Positions 45,119-55,300 are shown, counted from the stretch's first letter. The stretch is DNA of 64,000 nucleotides from Pseudomonas kairouanensis (GCF_004682055.1 NZ_QUZU01000006.1:1-64000), one strand, 5' to 3'. Notes: a model not told the origin generated them from the sequence alone. Program-made: numbers and translations.

Positions 45119-46138
45119 ATGTATACCCTGGCCCGCCAGCTGTTGTTCAAACTCTCCCCGGAAACCTCCCACGATCTGTCCCTGGACCTGATCGGTGCCG
45201 GTGGCCGCCTGGGGCTCAATGGCCTGGTTTGCAAGGCGCCGGCGAAAATGCCGGTGTCGGTGATGGGGCTGGAGTTCCCCAACCCGGTCGGGTTGGCGGC
45301 TGGCCTGGACAAGAACGGCGCGGCCATCGATGGCTTTGCACAACTGGGTTTCGGGTTTGTCGAAATCGGCACCGTGACCCCGCGTCCACAGCCGGGCAAC
45401 CCCAAGCCGCGTATCTTCCGCCTGCCGGAAGCCGAGGCGATCATCAACCGCATGGGCTTTAACAACCTGGGCGTCGATCACTTGCTGTCGCGGGTTCAAG
45501 CAGCCAAGTACAAGGGCATCCTGGGCATCAATATCGGCAAGAACTTCGATACCCCTGTCGAGCGTGCGGTGGATGACTACCTGATCTGCCTGGATAAGGT
45601 CTACGCCCACGCCAGCTATGTGACCGTCAACGTCAGTTCGCCCAATACCCCGGGCCTGCGCAGCCTGCAATTCGGTGACTCCCTCAAGCAACTGCTCGAA
45701 GCCTTGCGCCAGCGCCAGGAAGACCTGGCCGTGCGCCATGGCAAGCGCGTGCCGCTGGCGATCAAGATTGCCCCGGACATGAGCGATGAAGAAACCGTGC
45801 TCGTGGCCCAGGCCCTGGTGGACTCGGGCATGGACGCGGTGATCGCCACCAACACCACCCTTAGCCGTGTGGGCGTCGAAGGCCTGGCTCACGGCGACGA
45901 AGCCGGCGGTCTGTCGGGGGCTCCGGTGCGCGAGCAGAGCACCCATATCGTCAAGGTGCTGGCCGCCGAGCTGGCGGGGCGTTTGCCGATCATTGCCGCA
46001 GGCGGCATCACCGAAGGCAAGCACGCCGCCGAGAAGATCGCCGCGGGTGCCAGCCTGGTGCAGTTGTATTCCGGTTTTATCTACAAGGGCCCGGCGTTGA
46101 TTCGCCAGTCGGTGGATGCAATCGCAGCATTGCGCTGA
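45119..46138 (+). CDS. pyrD: Dihydroorotate dehydrogenase, class 2 (quinone)
   Basis: 339-residue membrane-associated FMN enzyme of pyrimidine synthesis. The N-terminal amphipathic helices ([20 protein letters not shown]) are specific to class 2. Catalytic and FMN motifs are [32 protein letters not shown] (Ser base), IAPDMSDEE and [31 protein letters not shown]. The start was set at 45119; the open frame upstream is not conserved. Confidence 0.97.
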   Translation: MYTLARQLLFKLSPETSHDLSLDLIGAGGRLGLNGLVCKAPAKMPVSVMGLEFPNPVGLAAGLDKNGAAIDGFAQLGFGFVEIGTVTPRPQPGNPKPRIFRLPEAEAIINRMGFNNLGVDHLLSRVQAAKYKGILGINIGKNFDTPVERAVDDYLICLDKVYAHASYVTVNVSSPNTPGLRSLQFGDSLKQLLEALRQRQEDLAVRHGKRVPLAIKIAPDMSDEETVLVAQALVDSGMDAVIATNTTLSRVGVEGLAHGDEAGGLSGAPVREQSTHIVKVLAAELAGRLPIIAAGGITEGKHAAEKIAAGASLVQLYSGFIYKGPALIRQSVDAIAALR

Positions 46139-46147
46139 TGCTTTAAG

Positions 46148-46173
46148 GTGGGAGGGGGCAAGCCCCCTCCCAT
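46148..46173. repeat. Single REP palindrome
   Basis: GTGGGAGGGGGCAAGCCCCCTCCCA immediately after pyrD; a single unit that could also act as the pyrD transcript end. Confidence 0.8.
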
Positions 46174-46176
46174 ATT

Positions 46177-46200
46177 AAAAAGGGCTCCATTAAGGAGCCC
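46177..46200 (-). terminator. Rho-independent terminator of rmf
   Basis: Minus strand GGGCTCC-TTAAT-GGAGCCC followed by TTTTTAATAT: perfect 7-bp stem with a T tract, 89 bp after the rmf stop. Confidence 0.85.
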
Positions 46201-46288
46201 CCTGGGCCGAAGCCCGCCGCCCGGATGGGACGTGCGTGGTTAAGTCGTTAACGCTTCAACAGTGTAATGTCGGAATTGAGTGCCCTGA

Positions 46289-46504
46289 TTAGCCGACGGC
46301 GTGAAGTTCGTTGAGTCTGTGGATTCCCGCAGTGCCAGTCATACCGTCCCAGTTGTCGCCGCGTCCTTCTCGCCAGCCGTTGATCCAGGCTTGGCGTACC
46401 GACGGTAGAGTAAATGGGCAAAGCTCACGGGATTTGCCATGAACGCCATATTGATATCCGCGTAAAAATGCTCTTTCCAACGGATCACGCTTAAGTCTTC
46501 TCAT
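46289..46504 (-). CDS. rmf: Ribosome modulation factor
   Basis: 71-residue basic protein that pairs 70S ribosomes into inactive 100S dimers in stationary phase. Recognised by RDPLERAFLRGYQYGVHGKSR and VRQAWINGWREGR. Length is as expected for Pseudomonas Rmf. It is monocistronic, with a long upstream region and its own terminator. Confidence 0.95.
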   Translation of the reverse strand: MRRLKRDPLERAFLRGYQYGVHGKSRELCPFTLPSVRQAWINGWREGRGDNWDGMTGTAGIHRLNELHAVG

Positions 46505-47036
46505 AGGGTGTTTCCCTCACTTGTTGACTGTCTTGATATCCTTCGACCTCGTCTGAGGTCGGGCAGAGTTTTTCTGCCGTTGGTGGGCTCGCTGCCGGCG
46601 TGGCGAGCCGATGTGTCGGCGTCGTTACGGCGCCAACCTGTGATGAGTTCTAACCAATAGGTCACATGGATTCAATGATCGTTTTGTCATAAGCACGTAA
46701 CGATAACGATGCTATAGCCATAAGCTGGGATGGCTTTTCGCCCCATTTATTGGGCAAAGCCAGCTATGATGCACCCTGCGCAGAGGATGTGTTTAATCCT
46801 TAAGTGAGAATGTCCGTCCGTTGTAGTCGGTTACTATTCGACGAAGGGTCGGAATATTTCTTTTTGTTGCACCAGTTTATTCATCTGCCCCGTCAATCAA
46901 GGCCTCAAGGCCCGGCAGGCGGGGTGGGACGGCACATTCGTGCCACGCGAGCACTCTTCAAGAAAAGTGCTTGATTGAAAACCGAGCCGGCGATGCGTCG
47001 CCCGTTCATTTATTGCTGAAAAGCCTGGAATGCCCC
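46505..47036. other. 532-bp intergenic region between divergent rmf and rlmKL
   Basis: No coding sequence recognised. It is AT-richer than average and should contain the rmf promoter and the rlmKL promoter. Two hairpin-capable stretches are visible: GCACT...AGTGC at about 46950-46970, and a GC-rich run at about 46908-46935 (GCCTCAAGGCCCGGC...). A small RNA here is possible but unsupported. Confidence 0.5.
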
Positions 47037-49301
47037 ATGTCGGACCGTTTTGAACTCTTCCTCACTTGCCCCAAGGGCCTCGAAGGCCTGCTGATCGAGG
47101 AAGCCGTCGGGCTTGGCCTTGAGGAAGCCCGCGAGCACACCTCGGCCGTGCGCGGCATGGCCGACATGGAAACCGCCTACCGCCTGTGCCTCTGGTCGCG
47201 CCTGGCCAACCGCGTGTTGTTGGTGCTCAAGCGCTTCCCGATGAAGGACGCCGAAGACCTCTACCACGGCGTGCTGGATATCGAATGGGCCGATCATATG
47301 GTCCCGGACGGCACCCTCGCGGTGGAGTTCAGCGGTCACGGCTCGGGCATCGACAACACCCACTTCGGCGCGCTGAAGGTCAAGGATGCGATTGTCGACA
47401 AGCTGCGCACCCCGACCGGCGAACGCCCGTCCATCGACAAGATCAACCCGGACCTGCGTATTCACCTGCGCCTGGACCGTGGCGAAGCCATCCTGTCCCT
47501 CGACCTGTCCGGCCATAGCCTGCACCAACGCGGCTATCGCCTGCAGCAGGGCGCTGCCCCGTTGAAGGAAAACCTGGCCGCCGCGATCCTGATCCGCGCC
47601 GGCTGGCCGCGCATTGCGGCCGAAGGCGGCGCGCTGACCGACCCGATGTGCGGTGTGGGTACCTTCCTGGTGGAAGGCGCGATGATCGCCGCCGACATGG
47701 CCCCCAACCTGAACCGCGAATTGTGGGGGTTTACCACCTGGCTGGGTCACGTCCCGGCGCTGTGGAAGAAACTTCACGCCGAAGCGTCGGAACGCGCCGC
47801 CATCGGCATGAACAAACCGCCGTTGTGGGTGCGTGGCTATGAAGCTGACCCGCGTCTGATCCAACCTGCGCGCAACAACATCGAACGCGCAGGCCTGAGC
47901 CACTGGATCAAGGTGTACCAGGGCGAAGTCGGCACCTTCGAGCCGCGCCCGGACCAGAACCAGAAAGGCCTGGTCATCTGTAACCCGCCGTACGGCGAGC
48001 GCTTGGGTGACGAAGCCAGCCTGTTGTACCTCTACCAGAACCTCGGCGAGCGTCTGCGCCAGGCCTGCATGGGTTGGGAAGCGGCGGTGTTCACCGGCGC
48101 ACCGGACTTGGGCAAGCGCATGGGTATCCGCAGCCACAAGCAGTACTCGTTCTGGAACGGCGCATTGCCGTGCAAATTGCTGCTGATCAAGGTCAACCCG
48201 GACCAGTTCGTTACCGGCGAGCGCCGCACGCCCGAGCAGCGCCAGGCCGAACGTGAGCAAGCCGCTTACGATCAAGCCCCGGCCGAGCCGCAAGAGCGCC
48301 AGTACAACAAGAACGGCAACCCAATCAAGCCAGCCCCGGCTCCGGTGGTTGAACAGGCGCGCCTCAGCGAAGGCGGGCAGATGTTCGCCAACCGTCTGCA
48401 AAAGAACCTCAAGCTGCTGGGCAAGTGGGCCAAGCGTGAAGGCGTGGATTGCTACCGTGTGTATGACGCCGATATGCCGGAATACTCCATGGCCATCGAC
48501 CTGTACCACGATTGGGTCCACGTCCAGGAATACGCCGCGCCCAAGTCCATCGACCCCGAAAAAGCTTCTGCACGCATGTTCGATGCATTGGCTGCGATTC
48601 CCCAGGCGCTGAACATCGACAAGAGCCGCGTGGTGGTCAAGCGTCGCGAGCGTCAGAGCGGCACCAAGCAGTACGAGCGCCAGAGCGCCCAGGGCAAGTT
48701 CACCGAGGTCAGCGAAGGTGGCGTAAAGCTGCTGGTCAACCTCACCGACTACCTGGACACCGGCCTGTTCCTCGACCACCGCCCGATGCGCATGCGCATC
48801 CAGAAAGAAGCCGCCGGCAAGCGTTTCCTCAACCTGTACTGCTACACCGCCACCGCGAGTGTGCACGCAGCCAAGGGCGGCGCGCGCAGCACCACCAGCG
48901 TTGACCTGTCCAAGACGTATCTGGACTGGGCGCGTCGCAACTTCTCGCTCAACGGTTTCTCCGACAAGAACCGCCTGGAGCAAGGGGATGTGATGGCGTG
49001 GCTGGAGGCCAGCCGCGATGAGTTCGACCTGATCTTCATCGACCCGCCGACCTTCTCCAACTCCAAGCGCATGGAAGGCATCTTCGACGTGCAGCGTGAC
49101 CATGTGCAGTTGCTGGACCTGGCCATGGCGCGCCTGGCACCAGGCGGCGTGCTGTACTTCTCCAACAACTTCCGCAAGTTCGCGCTGGAGGACAACCTCA
49201 GCGAACGTTATGTGGTCGAGGAGATCAGCGACAAAACCATCGACCCGGATTTTGCGCGCAACGCCAAGATCCACCGGGCGTGGAAAATCACCGCGCGCTG
49301 A
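47037..49301 (+). CDS. rlmKL: Bifunctional 23S rRNA methyltransferase RlmKL
   Basis: 754 residues from ATG 47037 (MSDRFELFLTC). The N-terminal THUMP domain and first methyltransferase (RlmL, G2445; DPMCGVGTFLVE and NPPYGERLGDE) are followed by a second methyltransferase (RlmK, G2069; NLYCYTATASVHAAKGGA and FIDPPTFSNSKRM). Both catalytic halves look intact. The in-frame extension to 46971 is not conserved. Full-length antisense open frames here are GC-bias artefacts. Confidence 0.97.
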   Translation: MSDRFELFLTCPKGLEGLLIEEAVGLGLEEAREHTSAVRGMADMETAYRLCLWSRLANRVLLVLKRFPMKDAEDLYHGVLDIEWADHMVPDGTLAVEFSGHGSGIDNTHFGALKVKDAIVDKLRTPTGERPSIDKINPDLRIHLRLDRGEAILSLDLSGHSLHQRGYRLQQGAAPLKENLAAAILIRAGWPRIAAEGGALTDPMCGVGTFLVEGAMIAADMAPNLNRELWGFTTWLGHVPALWKKLHAEASERAAIGMNKPPLWVRGYEADPRLIQPARNNIERAGLSHWIKVYQGEVGTFEPRPDQNQKGLVICNPPYGERLGDEASLLYLYQNLGERLRQACMGWEAAVFTGAPDLGKRMGIRSHKQYSFWNGALPCKLLLIKVNPDQFVTGERRTPEQRQAEREQAAYDQAPAEPQERQYNKNGNPIKPAPAPVVEQARLSEGGQMFANRLQKNLKLLGKWAKREGVDCYRVYDADMPEYSMAIDLYHDWVHVQEYAAPKSIDPEKASARMFDALAAIPQALNIDKSRVVVKRRERQSGTKQYERQSAQGKFTEVSEGGVKLLVNLTDYLDTGLFLDHRPMRMRIQKEAAGKRFLNLYCYTATASVHAAKGGARSTTSVDLSKTYLDWARRNFSLNGFSDKNRLEQGDVMAWLEASRDEFDLIFIDPPTFSNSKRMEGIFDVQRDHVQLLDLAMARLAPGGVLYFSNNFRKFALEDNLSERYVVEEISDKTIDPDFARNAKIHRAWKITAR

Positions 49302-49312
49302 TTGCCCCCCTC

Positions 49313-49411
49313 TGGAGGAGCGAGCTTGCTCGCGAAAAACTCAAGGTCGCCGCGTTTATTCTGAATAAACGTGTAGATCTCAGGTTCTTCGCGAGCAAGC
49401 TCGCTCCTGCA
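49313..49411. repeat. REPIN variant with GCGAGCTTGCTCGC core and internal hairpin
   Basis: Divergent REP pair (GGAGGAGCGAGCTTGCTCGC ... GCGAGCAAGCTCGCTCCTGC). Its spacer contains a perfect CGTTTATT-CTG-AATAAACG hairpin at 49353-49371, not seen in the other REPINs here. Confidence 0.85.
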
Positions 49412-49506
49412 GGTGTTTTGCGCTGGTCAAACACTGGGCCTATCGCTATAACTTAAAGCCTAGCCAAAGTGACACCCCCCGCACGCTGGCGTTGTGAGTG
49501 TTGCCT

Positions 49507-51906
49507 ATGCCGTTGCAAGCTGTTCGCCCGAAAATCCTAGGCTTTATCAGTGAGCAGGCGTCGGCTTGGCTGGTGGCGTTGGTGGTGGTGTTGGCAGGGT
49601 GTGCGCTCACGGTGATCATCGCCTGGGCGTCGTCCGATCTTTATGAGCAACAGGTGCGCCAGCGTTTTCAGTTGCTGGTCAATGAGCGCTATACCCGCCT
49701 GCAGGAACGCTTCGAGGACCAGGAACAGCGCCTGAACAGCCTGCGACGTTTCTTCGTCAATTCCGATGACGTTTCCCGCGAAGAATTCGACGGTTTTGCC
49801 CAACCCTTGTTACTGCGCACCCGTGCCTATTCCTGGGCGCCCCGGGTATTTCGCGAGCAGCGCAGCCAGTTCGAACAGCAAATGTCCCACCAACGCGGCG
49901 CGCCTTTTATCATTCGTGAATTGAACGCAGCCGGCGAACTGGCGCCCGCATCCGAGCGTGATGAGTACGTGCCGGTGCTCTACAGTCAGACCCAAAGCCT
50001 GCTGGGCGCGCCCCTGGGCTTTGATCTGCTGGCCCAGCCGCTGCGGCGCGTAACCCTGGAGCGGGCGCAAAAGACCGGCAAGCTGGCGGTGTCGCAACCC
50101 ATGCAGTTGGTGGGGGTAGAGCCGGCCTACGCCACCGGGGTGTTGTTGGTGGCACCGGTGAGCAACCTGCCCGCTGCCGGGCAGTCCCAGAATGAGCCCT
50201 ATGGTTATGTCATGGCGGTGATCAGCATGCGCCAGCTGGTGGCCGATGGTTTGCCCAAGCCGGATCGGGACAACCTGGTGATGCAGATCGTCGACACCTC
50301 CGACCTGCAAAAACGCGTGCTCTACGAGTCCAGCAATAGCGTGGGCGACAGCGACCTGTCTGCCGCACGGCGGCTAAGCCTGGGCGATCACGTGTATACC
50401 CTGAGCCTGCGCCCCAGCCAGGTGTTTGATCAGGTCAACCGTTCTTCCCTGTCCACCATCCTGACCATGGGCGGTTTGCTCAGCCTGTTGCTCAGCGCCT
50501 TGCTCTATGTGTTGGTGAGCCAGCGCCAGCGCGCGCTGAAACTGGTGGAGCAGCGCACCGTGCAGTTGCGCCTGCGCGAGCAGGAGTTGCGTGGTGCCCA
50601 TGGCCAACTGCGCAGCGTTTTGAACGCCGCTACCCAGGTCGCAATCATTGCCACCGACCTGCGCGGTGTCATCAATACCTTCAACGCCGGTGCCGAACAG
50701 ATGCTCGGCTTCAAGGCCGAGCAAGTCGTGGGCAAGGTGACGTTGGAAAGCCTGCACCTTTCGACGGAGCTCGAAGCTCGCTCTGCCAGCCTGAGCGTGA
50801 CCCTGGGCAAGCGTATCCCGGCAAGTCAGGCGATGCTGGTGGAAAGCCCGGACACCCTGCACGAGGCCCGCGAATGGAGCTTGATCCGCCAGGACGGCAG
50901 CCAATTGACCGTGAATATGCTCGCCACCGTGCTGTTGGATGACCATGGCTTGTGGATTGGCCACTTGGCGATTTACCTGGATATCACCGAACAGAAGCGT
51001 GCCTATGAAGCGCTGGCCGCACGGGATCGCTTGTTGAAAAAGCTCAGTGCCCATGTGCCCGGCGGGATCTTCCAGTTCACCCTGGAGCCCCACGACAACT
51101 GGCGTTTTATCTACGCCAGTGACGGCATCCGTGACATCTACGAAATAGAGCCGGGCGTGCTGCAACAGGATGCCAAGAAGGTCTTCGAGCGCATCCACCC
51201 GCTGGATGTGGAGCGCGTGCGTGCCTCGATTCGCTTGTCGGCGTTGCAGTTGAGCCATTGGCGCGAAGAGTACCGGGTGCAATTGCCCCAAAGAGGCCTG
51301 CGCTGGATCCGGGGCGAGGCCACCCCGGAAGAATTATCTGGCGGCGGTACGTTATGGCATGGCTACGTGTCGGATATTTCCGATCTCAAACGGGTGGAAG
51401 AAGAGCTGCGTGCGCTGTCCATCACCGACTCCCTGACGGGCATTCACAACCGCCGTTATTTCCAGGATCGCCTCAAGGCTGAAATGGTGCGGCTCAACCG
51501 CACGTCGGGGGCGTTGTCGCTGATCATGCTGGATATCGACCACTTCAAGCGCATCAACGACCAGCACGGGCACGGGGTAGGCGACAGCGTGCTGCAGGAA
51601 CTGTGCAAGCGCATCAGCCAGCGTGTGCGCCGCACCGATGTATTCTGCCGCCTCGGTGGCGAGGAATTCATGGTGCTGTGCCCCAACACCGATGGCGAAC
51701 AGGCCTATAGCCTGGCGATGGAGTTGTGGCAGTCGCTGCGTGAGGTGCCGATGGAGCCGGTGGGTATTGTGACCGCGAGCTTTGGCGTGGCCAGTTGGCG
51801 CATCGACGAAGGCATTGACGGGCTGCTGCTGCGCGCTGACTCGGCGGTGTATGTGGCCAAGCAGGCGGGCAGGGATCGGGTAGAAGCAGAGCGAGTGCGG
51901 GCTTGA
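49507..51906 (+). CDS. Membrane diguanylate cyclase with CHASE, two PAS and GGDEF domains
   Basis: 799 residues from ATG 49507 (GTG 49498 is possible). TM1 is about 15-38. A periplasmic CHASE-type sensor runs about 45-300 (FFVNSDDVSREEFDGFAQPL, AYSWAPRV). TM2 is about 318-340, followed by a coiled coil. PAS-1 is near 370-480 (NAATQVAIIATDLRGVINTF), PAS-2 near 510-625, and GGDEF about 635-790. The active site is GGEEF, and an RRTD inhibitory site lies exactly five residues before it, so product inhibition by c-di-GMP is expected. There is no EAL domain. Enzymatically competent by motif; the signal is unknown. Confidence 0.93.
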   Translation: MPLQAVRPKILGFISEQASAWLVALVVVLAGCALTVIIAWASSDLYEQQVRQRFQLLVNERYTRLQERFEDQEQRLNSLRRFFVNSDDVSREEFDGFAQPLLLRTRAYSWAPRVFREQRSQFEQQMSHQRGAPFIIRELNAAGELAPASERDEYVPVLYSQTQSLLGAPLGFDLLAQPLRRVTLERAQKTGKLAVSQPMQLVGVEPAYATGVLLVAPVSNLPAAGQSQNEPYGYVMAVISMRQLVADGLPKPDRDNLVMQIVDTSDLQKRVLYESSNSVGDSDLSAARRLSLGDHVYTLSLRPSQVFDQVNRSSLSTILTMGGLLSLLLSALLYVLVSQRQRALKLVEQRTVQLRLREQELRGAHGQLRSVLNAATQVAIIATDLRGVINTFNAGAEQMLGFKAEQVVGKVTLESLHLSTELEARSASLSVTLGKRIPASQAMLVESPDTLHEAREWSLIRQDGSQLTVNMLATVLLDDHGLWIGHLAIYLDITEQKRAYEALAARDRLLKKLSAHVPGGIFQFTLEPHDNWRFIYASDGIRDIYEIEPGVLQQDAKKVFERIHPLDVERVRASIRLSALQLSHWREEYRVQLPQRGLRWIRGEATPEELSGGGTLWHGYVSDISDLKRVEEELRALSITDSLTGIHNRRYFQDRLKAEMVRLNRTSGALSLIMLDIDHFKRINDQHGHGVGDSVLQELCKRISQRVRRTDVFCRLGGEEFMVLCPNTDGEQAYSLAMELWQSLREVPMEPVGIVTASFGVASWRIDEGIDGLLLRADSAVYVAKQAGRDRVEAERVRA

Positions 51907-51924
51907 AGGCCGACGCAGGGCCCA

Positions 51925-52013
51925 TGTGGGAGCGGGCTTGCTCGCGAAAGCGTTGGATCAGTCAGTACATCTGTTGCTGATACACCGTCTTCGCGAGCAA
52001 GCCCGCTCCCACA
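51925..52013. repeat. REPIN, GCGGGCTTGCTCGCGAA type
   Basis: Inverted REP pair between the convergent diguanylate cyclase and dacB genes. Confidence 0.95.
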
Positions 52014-52030
52014 GGGTAGTGCGGCGCTCT

Positions 52031-53491
52031 CTATAGCACAGGCGCAGCCTGCGCGATTTTCGGCTGGCGATACAGGTCCAGCAACACCTGATCCAGCACC
52101 GACGAAGCGCCCCATGGCTTCGGATCATTCAGAATCGCTACCACCGCCCAGGTATTGCCGTTGTTATCGCGGCTGAACCCGGCGATGGCGCGCACGGTGT
52201 TCAAGGTGCCGGTCTTGACGTGGGCTTCACCGCGCATGGCGGTGGTCTTAAGGCGTTTGCGCATGGTGCCGTCGGTGCCGGCAATGGGCATCGAGCTGAT
52301 GTACTCGGCCGCGTAGGGGCTTTTCCAGGCAGCTTGCAGCATTGCCGCCATTTCACGCGCGCTGACCCGTTCGGCGCGGGACAGGCCGGAGCCGTTTTCC
52401 ATCACCAGGTGCGGCGCGGTAATGCCTTTCTTCGCCAGCCACTGGCGCACGACCCGTTGTGCGGCCTTGGCGTCGTCACCGTCGGCATCGTTGCGAAACT
52501 GCGCGCCCAGGCTCAGGAACAACTGCTGGGCCATGGTGTTGTTACTGTATTTGTTGATGTCGCGGATGATTTCCGCCAGGTCCGGCGAGAACGCCCGTGC
52601 CAGCACCTTGGCATCCTTGGGCACAGGTGCCTGGATGTCGCGGCCCTGGATGGTGCCGCCCAGTTCCTGCCAGATCGCGCGCACGGCACCGGCGGTGTAG
52701 GTGGCGTGGTCCAGCAGCGAGAGATAAGTCTGCGAGCTGCAGCCCTCGGCCAACTGGCCACTGACGGTCACGGTCACGCTGCCATCGGCGGCGGTGACTG
52801 GGTTGTAGCGTACGTCCCCGGTGCACTGCTTGGCGTTGGAGACCTTGACCTGGTTGTCGATGCGGATACTGGCAATCGGTGGCTCCACCGACACCAGCAC
52901 CCGGCCGGAATCGTTGCGGGTCACGAAGCGCAGGGCCTTGAGGTTGACCAGCAGAGCATCGGGCTTGACCAGGAACGGCTTGTTCTCATCGTTGCCGTCG
53001 TCATTGAACTCGGGCAATTGCGGCGGAATGAAGAAACCACGGTCCAGTACCAGATCGCCGGTGACTTGCTGCACGCCGTTGGCACGCAGGTCACGCATCA
53101 GCAGCCAGAGTTTTTCCATGTTCAGCTTGGGGTCGCCGCCGCCCTTGAGGTACAGGTTGCCGTGCAGCACGCCTCCGCTGAGGGTGCCGTCGGTATAGAA
53201 CTCGGTTTTCCACTGGTGGTTGGGGCCGAGCATTTCCAGGGCCGCGTAGGTGGTGACCAGCTTCATGGTGGACGCCGGGTTTACTGACACATCGGCGTTG
53301 AAGACGGTAGGCGTGCCGGGGCCATTGAGGGGGATCATCACCAGGGACAGGGCGGTGTTTTGCAGTTTGGCTTTGGAAAGGGCCTGCTGGACATTGGGCG
53401 GCAGGCTGTTGTTGACGGGGGCAGCGGTAGCATTGAAGGCCAGCGGAAGAAGAAAACCGGCGAGGAGTAATGGACGCAAAGATTTGATCAT
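52031..53491 (-). CDS. dacB: D-alanyl-D-alanine carboxypeptidase/endopeptidase (PBP4)
   Basis: 486 residues from ATG 53491, signal peptide LRPLLLAGFLLPLAFNATAA. Penicillin-binding triad: STMK (SxxK) in NPASTMKLVTTYAALE, SNN (SxN) in NKYSNNTMAQQL, and KTG in HVKTGTL. The long insert between the first and second motifs is typical of class C PBP4. It trims and cleaves periplasmic peptidoglycan crosslinks. Open frame upstream of the chosen start is ignored because the signal peptide begins here. Confidence 0.96.
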   Translation of the reverse strand: MIKSLRPLLLAGFLLPLAFNATAAPVNNSLPPNVQQALSKAKLQNTALSLVMIPLNGPGTPTVFNADVSVNPASTMKLVTTYAALEMLGPNHQWKTEFYTDGTLSGGVLHGNLYLKGGGDPKLNMEKLWLLMRDLRANGVQQVTGDLVLDRGFFIPPQLPEFNDDGNDENKPFLVKPDALLVNLKALRFVTRNDSGRVLVSVEPPIASIRIDNQVKVSNAKQCTGDVRYNPVTAADGSVTVTVSGQLAEGCSSQTYLSLLDHATYTAGAVRAIWQELGGTIQGRDIQAPVPKDAKVLARAFSPDLAEIIRDINKYSNNTMAQQLFLSLGAQFRNDADGDDAKAAQRVVRQWLAKKGITAPHLVMENGSGLSRAERVSAREMAAMLQAAWKSPYAAEYISSMPIAGTDGTMRKRLKTTAMRGEAHVKTGTLNTVRAIAGFSRDNNGNTWAVVAILNDPKPWGASSVLDQVLLDLYRQPKIAQAAPVL

Positions 53492-53728
53492 AAGGAATAA
53501 GACCCTACTGCTGAGGAGGGTGGAAAAAGGCGAGGGGTATGTAAGAAAATCCCTCATTGGTCATGAAAGTGTCGGCATTATGCCCCAAGGTGGGGCCACT
53601 TGTAGCTGAACGATAGCTGGAAATCGGCGTTTTTTTACAGGCATTTCGCCGCCCGTCCCAGAGAGTCGGGCAATCACCGCCTTAAACTGCTAAAGTGCCG
53701 CCCGTTATTACTTAAGAGGATTGTTCCA

Positions 53729-54073
53729 ATGGCGACTAACCGTTCCCAGCGTCTGCGCAAAAAACTGTGCGTTGATGAATTTCAAGAGCTGGGTTTCGAA
53801 CTGAACCTGGACTTCAAAGAAGACCTGAGTGAAGAGGCGACCGACGCTTTCCTCGAAGCATTCATCAAAGAAGCCATGGAAGCCAACGGTCTTGGCTATG
53901 TTGGCGGCGATGACTTCGGTCTGGTTTGCCTGCAAAAGCGTGGCTCGGTCAACGAAGAACAGCGTGCCGCTGTTGAAAGCTGGCTCAAAGGCCGCAGCGA
54001 ACTGAAAAGCGCTGAAGTCAGCCCGCTGCTGGACGTGTGGTATCCGGAAAAGCCGATCAACGCGGCTAAGTGA
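53729..54073 (+). CDS. yggL: YggL/DUF469 family protein
   Basis: 114 residues, acidic. The family signature RLRKKLCVDEFQELGFELNLDFKEDLSEE and GYVGGDDFGLVCLQKRGS is clear. YggL has been reported as a ribosome-associated factor in E. coli; its function in Pseudomonas is not established. GAGGATTGTTCC precedes the ATG. It ends 5 bp before a strong bidirectional terminator. Confidence 0.92.
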   Translation: MATNRSQRLRKKLCVDEFQELGFELNLDFKEDLSEEATDAFLEAFIKEAMEANGLGYVGGDDFGLVCLQKRGSVNEEQRAAVESWLKGRSELKSAEVSPLLDVWYPEKPINAAK

Positions 54074-54078
54074 TACTG

Positions 54079-54111
54079 AAAAAACGGCGACCTTAGGGTC
54101 GCCGTTTTTTT
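54079..54111. terminator. Bidirectional terminator between yggL and the benE-like gene
   Basis: AAAAAA-CGGCGACC-TTAG-GGTCGCCG-TTTTTTT: perfect 8-bp stem with A and T tracts on both sides, serving two convergent genes. Confidence 0.95.
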
Positions 54112-55300
54112 ATGCCTTGCGCCAATTCAGAATCAGCAGCGTCAACACCCCCGCCACAATCCCCCAGAACGCTGACCCGATGGAAAACAGCGTCAAGCCC
54201 GACGCGGTGACCATAAAGGTGATCAGCGCCGCTTCCCGTTCCTTCGGCTCATTCATGGCGATGCTCAAGCCATTGATGATCGAGCCAAACAGCGCCAATG
54301 CCGCAATCGACAGCACCAGTTCCTTGGGCAAGGCGGCGAACAATGCCGCCAGCGTGGCGCCAAACACCCCGGCAATCCCGTAGAACACCCCGCACCACAC
54401 GGCGGCCGTGTAACGCTTGTTGCGGTCTTCATGGGCGTGTGGGCCTGTGCAGATCGCTGCGCTGATCGCCGCCAGGTTGATGCCGTGGGAGCCGAAGGGC
54501 GACAGCACCAGCGAGGCCAGGCCCGTGGCGGTGATCAGCGGCGAGGCGGGCACGTTGTAGCCGTCGGCGCGCAGCACCGCAACGCCGGGCATGTTTTGCG
54601 AGGTCATGGCCACCACGAACAGCGGGATGCCGATGCTGATGGTCGCCGCCAGGGAGAAGTGCGGGGTGGTCCACACGGGTGTGGCCACTTCCAGGTGGAA
54701 TCCGCTGAAATCCAGCAGCCCCATCAGCCCTGACAAGGCCGTGCCGATCACCAATGCGGCCAGCACCGCATAGCGTGGCGACAGGCGCTTGATGATCAGG
54801 TAAGTGAAAAACATCCCCAGCACCAGGCCGGTGCGATGTTGGGCCGCGACGAAGATCTCGCTGCCGATCTTGAACAGAATCCCCGCCAGCAATGCCGCTG
54901 CCAGTGACGCCGGGATGCGCTTGACCAATTTCTCGAAGCTGCCGGTCAGCCCGCAGATCGTCACCAGCACCGCGCAGGTGATGTAGGCGCCGATGGCTTC
55001 ACCGTAACTCACGCCGCCCAGGCTGGTGATCAGCAATGCCGCTCCGGGGGTGGACCAGGCAATGGTGATCGGCGTGCGATAGCGCAGGGACAGGCCGATG
55101 CTGCACACCGCCATGCCGATGGAAATCGCCCAGATCCAGGAGGAAATCTGCGCCGTGGTCAAACCGGCGGCTTGCCCGGCCTGGAACATCAGCACCAGGG
55201 AGCTGGTGTAGCCGGTCATCATGGCGATAAAACCGGCGACAATAGCCGATGGTGAGGTGTCGGCCAGCGGGCGCAGGGGCGCTTGGGTGGCGTCGGTCAT
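54110..55300 (-). CDS. benE: BenE-family benzoate/H+ symporter-like transporter
   Basis: 396 residues, eleven or twelve membrane helices. The start is ATG 55300 (MTDATQAPLRPL). BenE-type sequences include IVAGFIAMMTGYTSSLVLMFQA, STPGAALLITS and GSHGINLAAISAAICTGPHAHED. No benzoate catabolic genes are nearby; neighbours are purine-degradation genes, so the true substrate may be different. The open frame upstream crosses the REPIN and is rejected. Confidence 0.85.
   Translation of the reverse strand: MTDATQAPLRPLADTSPSAIVAGFIAMMTGYTSSLVLMFQAGQAAGLTTAQISSWIWAISIGMAVCSIGLSLRYRTPITIAWSTPGAALLITSLGGVSYGEAIGAYITCAVLVTICGLTGSFEKLVKRIPASLAAALLAGILFKIGSEIFVAAQHRTGLVLGMFFTYLIIKRLSPRYAVLAALVIGTALSGLMGLLDFSGFHLEVATPVWTTPHFSLAATISIGIPLFVVAMTSQNMPGVAVLRADGYNVPASPLITATGLASLVLSPFGSHGINLAAISAAICTGPHAHEDRNKRYTAAVWCGVFYGIAGVFGATLAALFAALPKELVLSIAALALFGSIINGLSIAMNEPKEREAALITFMVTASGLTLFSIGSAFWGIVAGVLTLLILNWRKA

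Noticed and set aside
47010..49274. 754-residue minus-strand frame across rlmKL
   Set aside because: Mirror of the rlmKL codon pattern; rlmKL has both methyltransferase motif sets.
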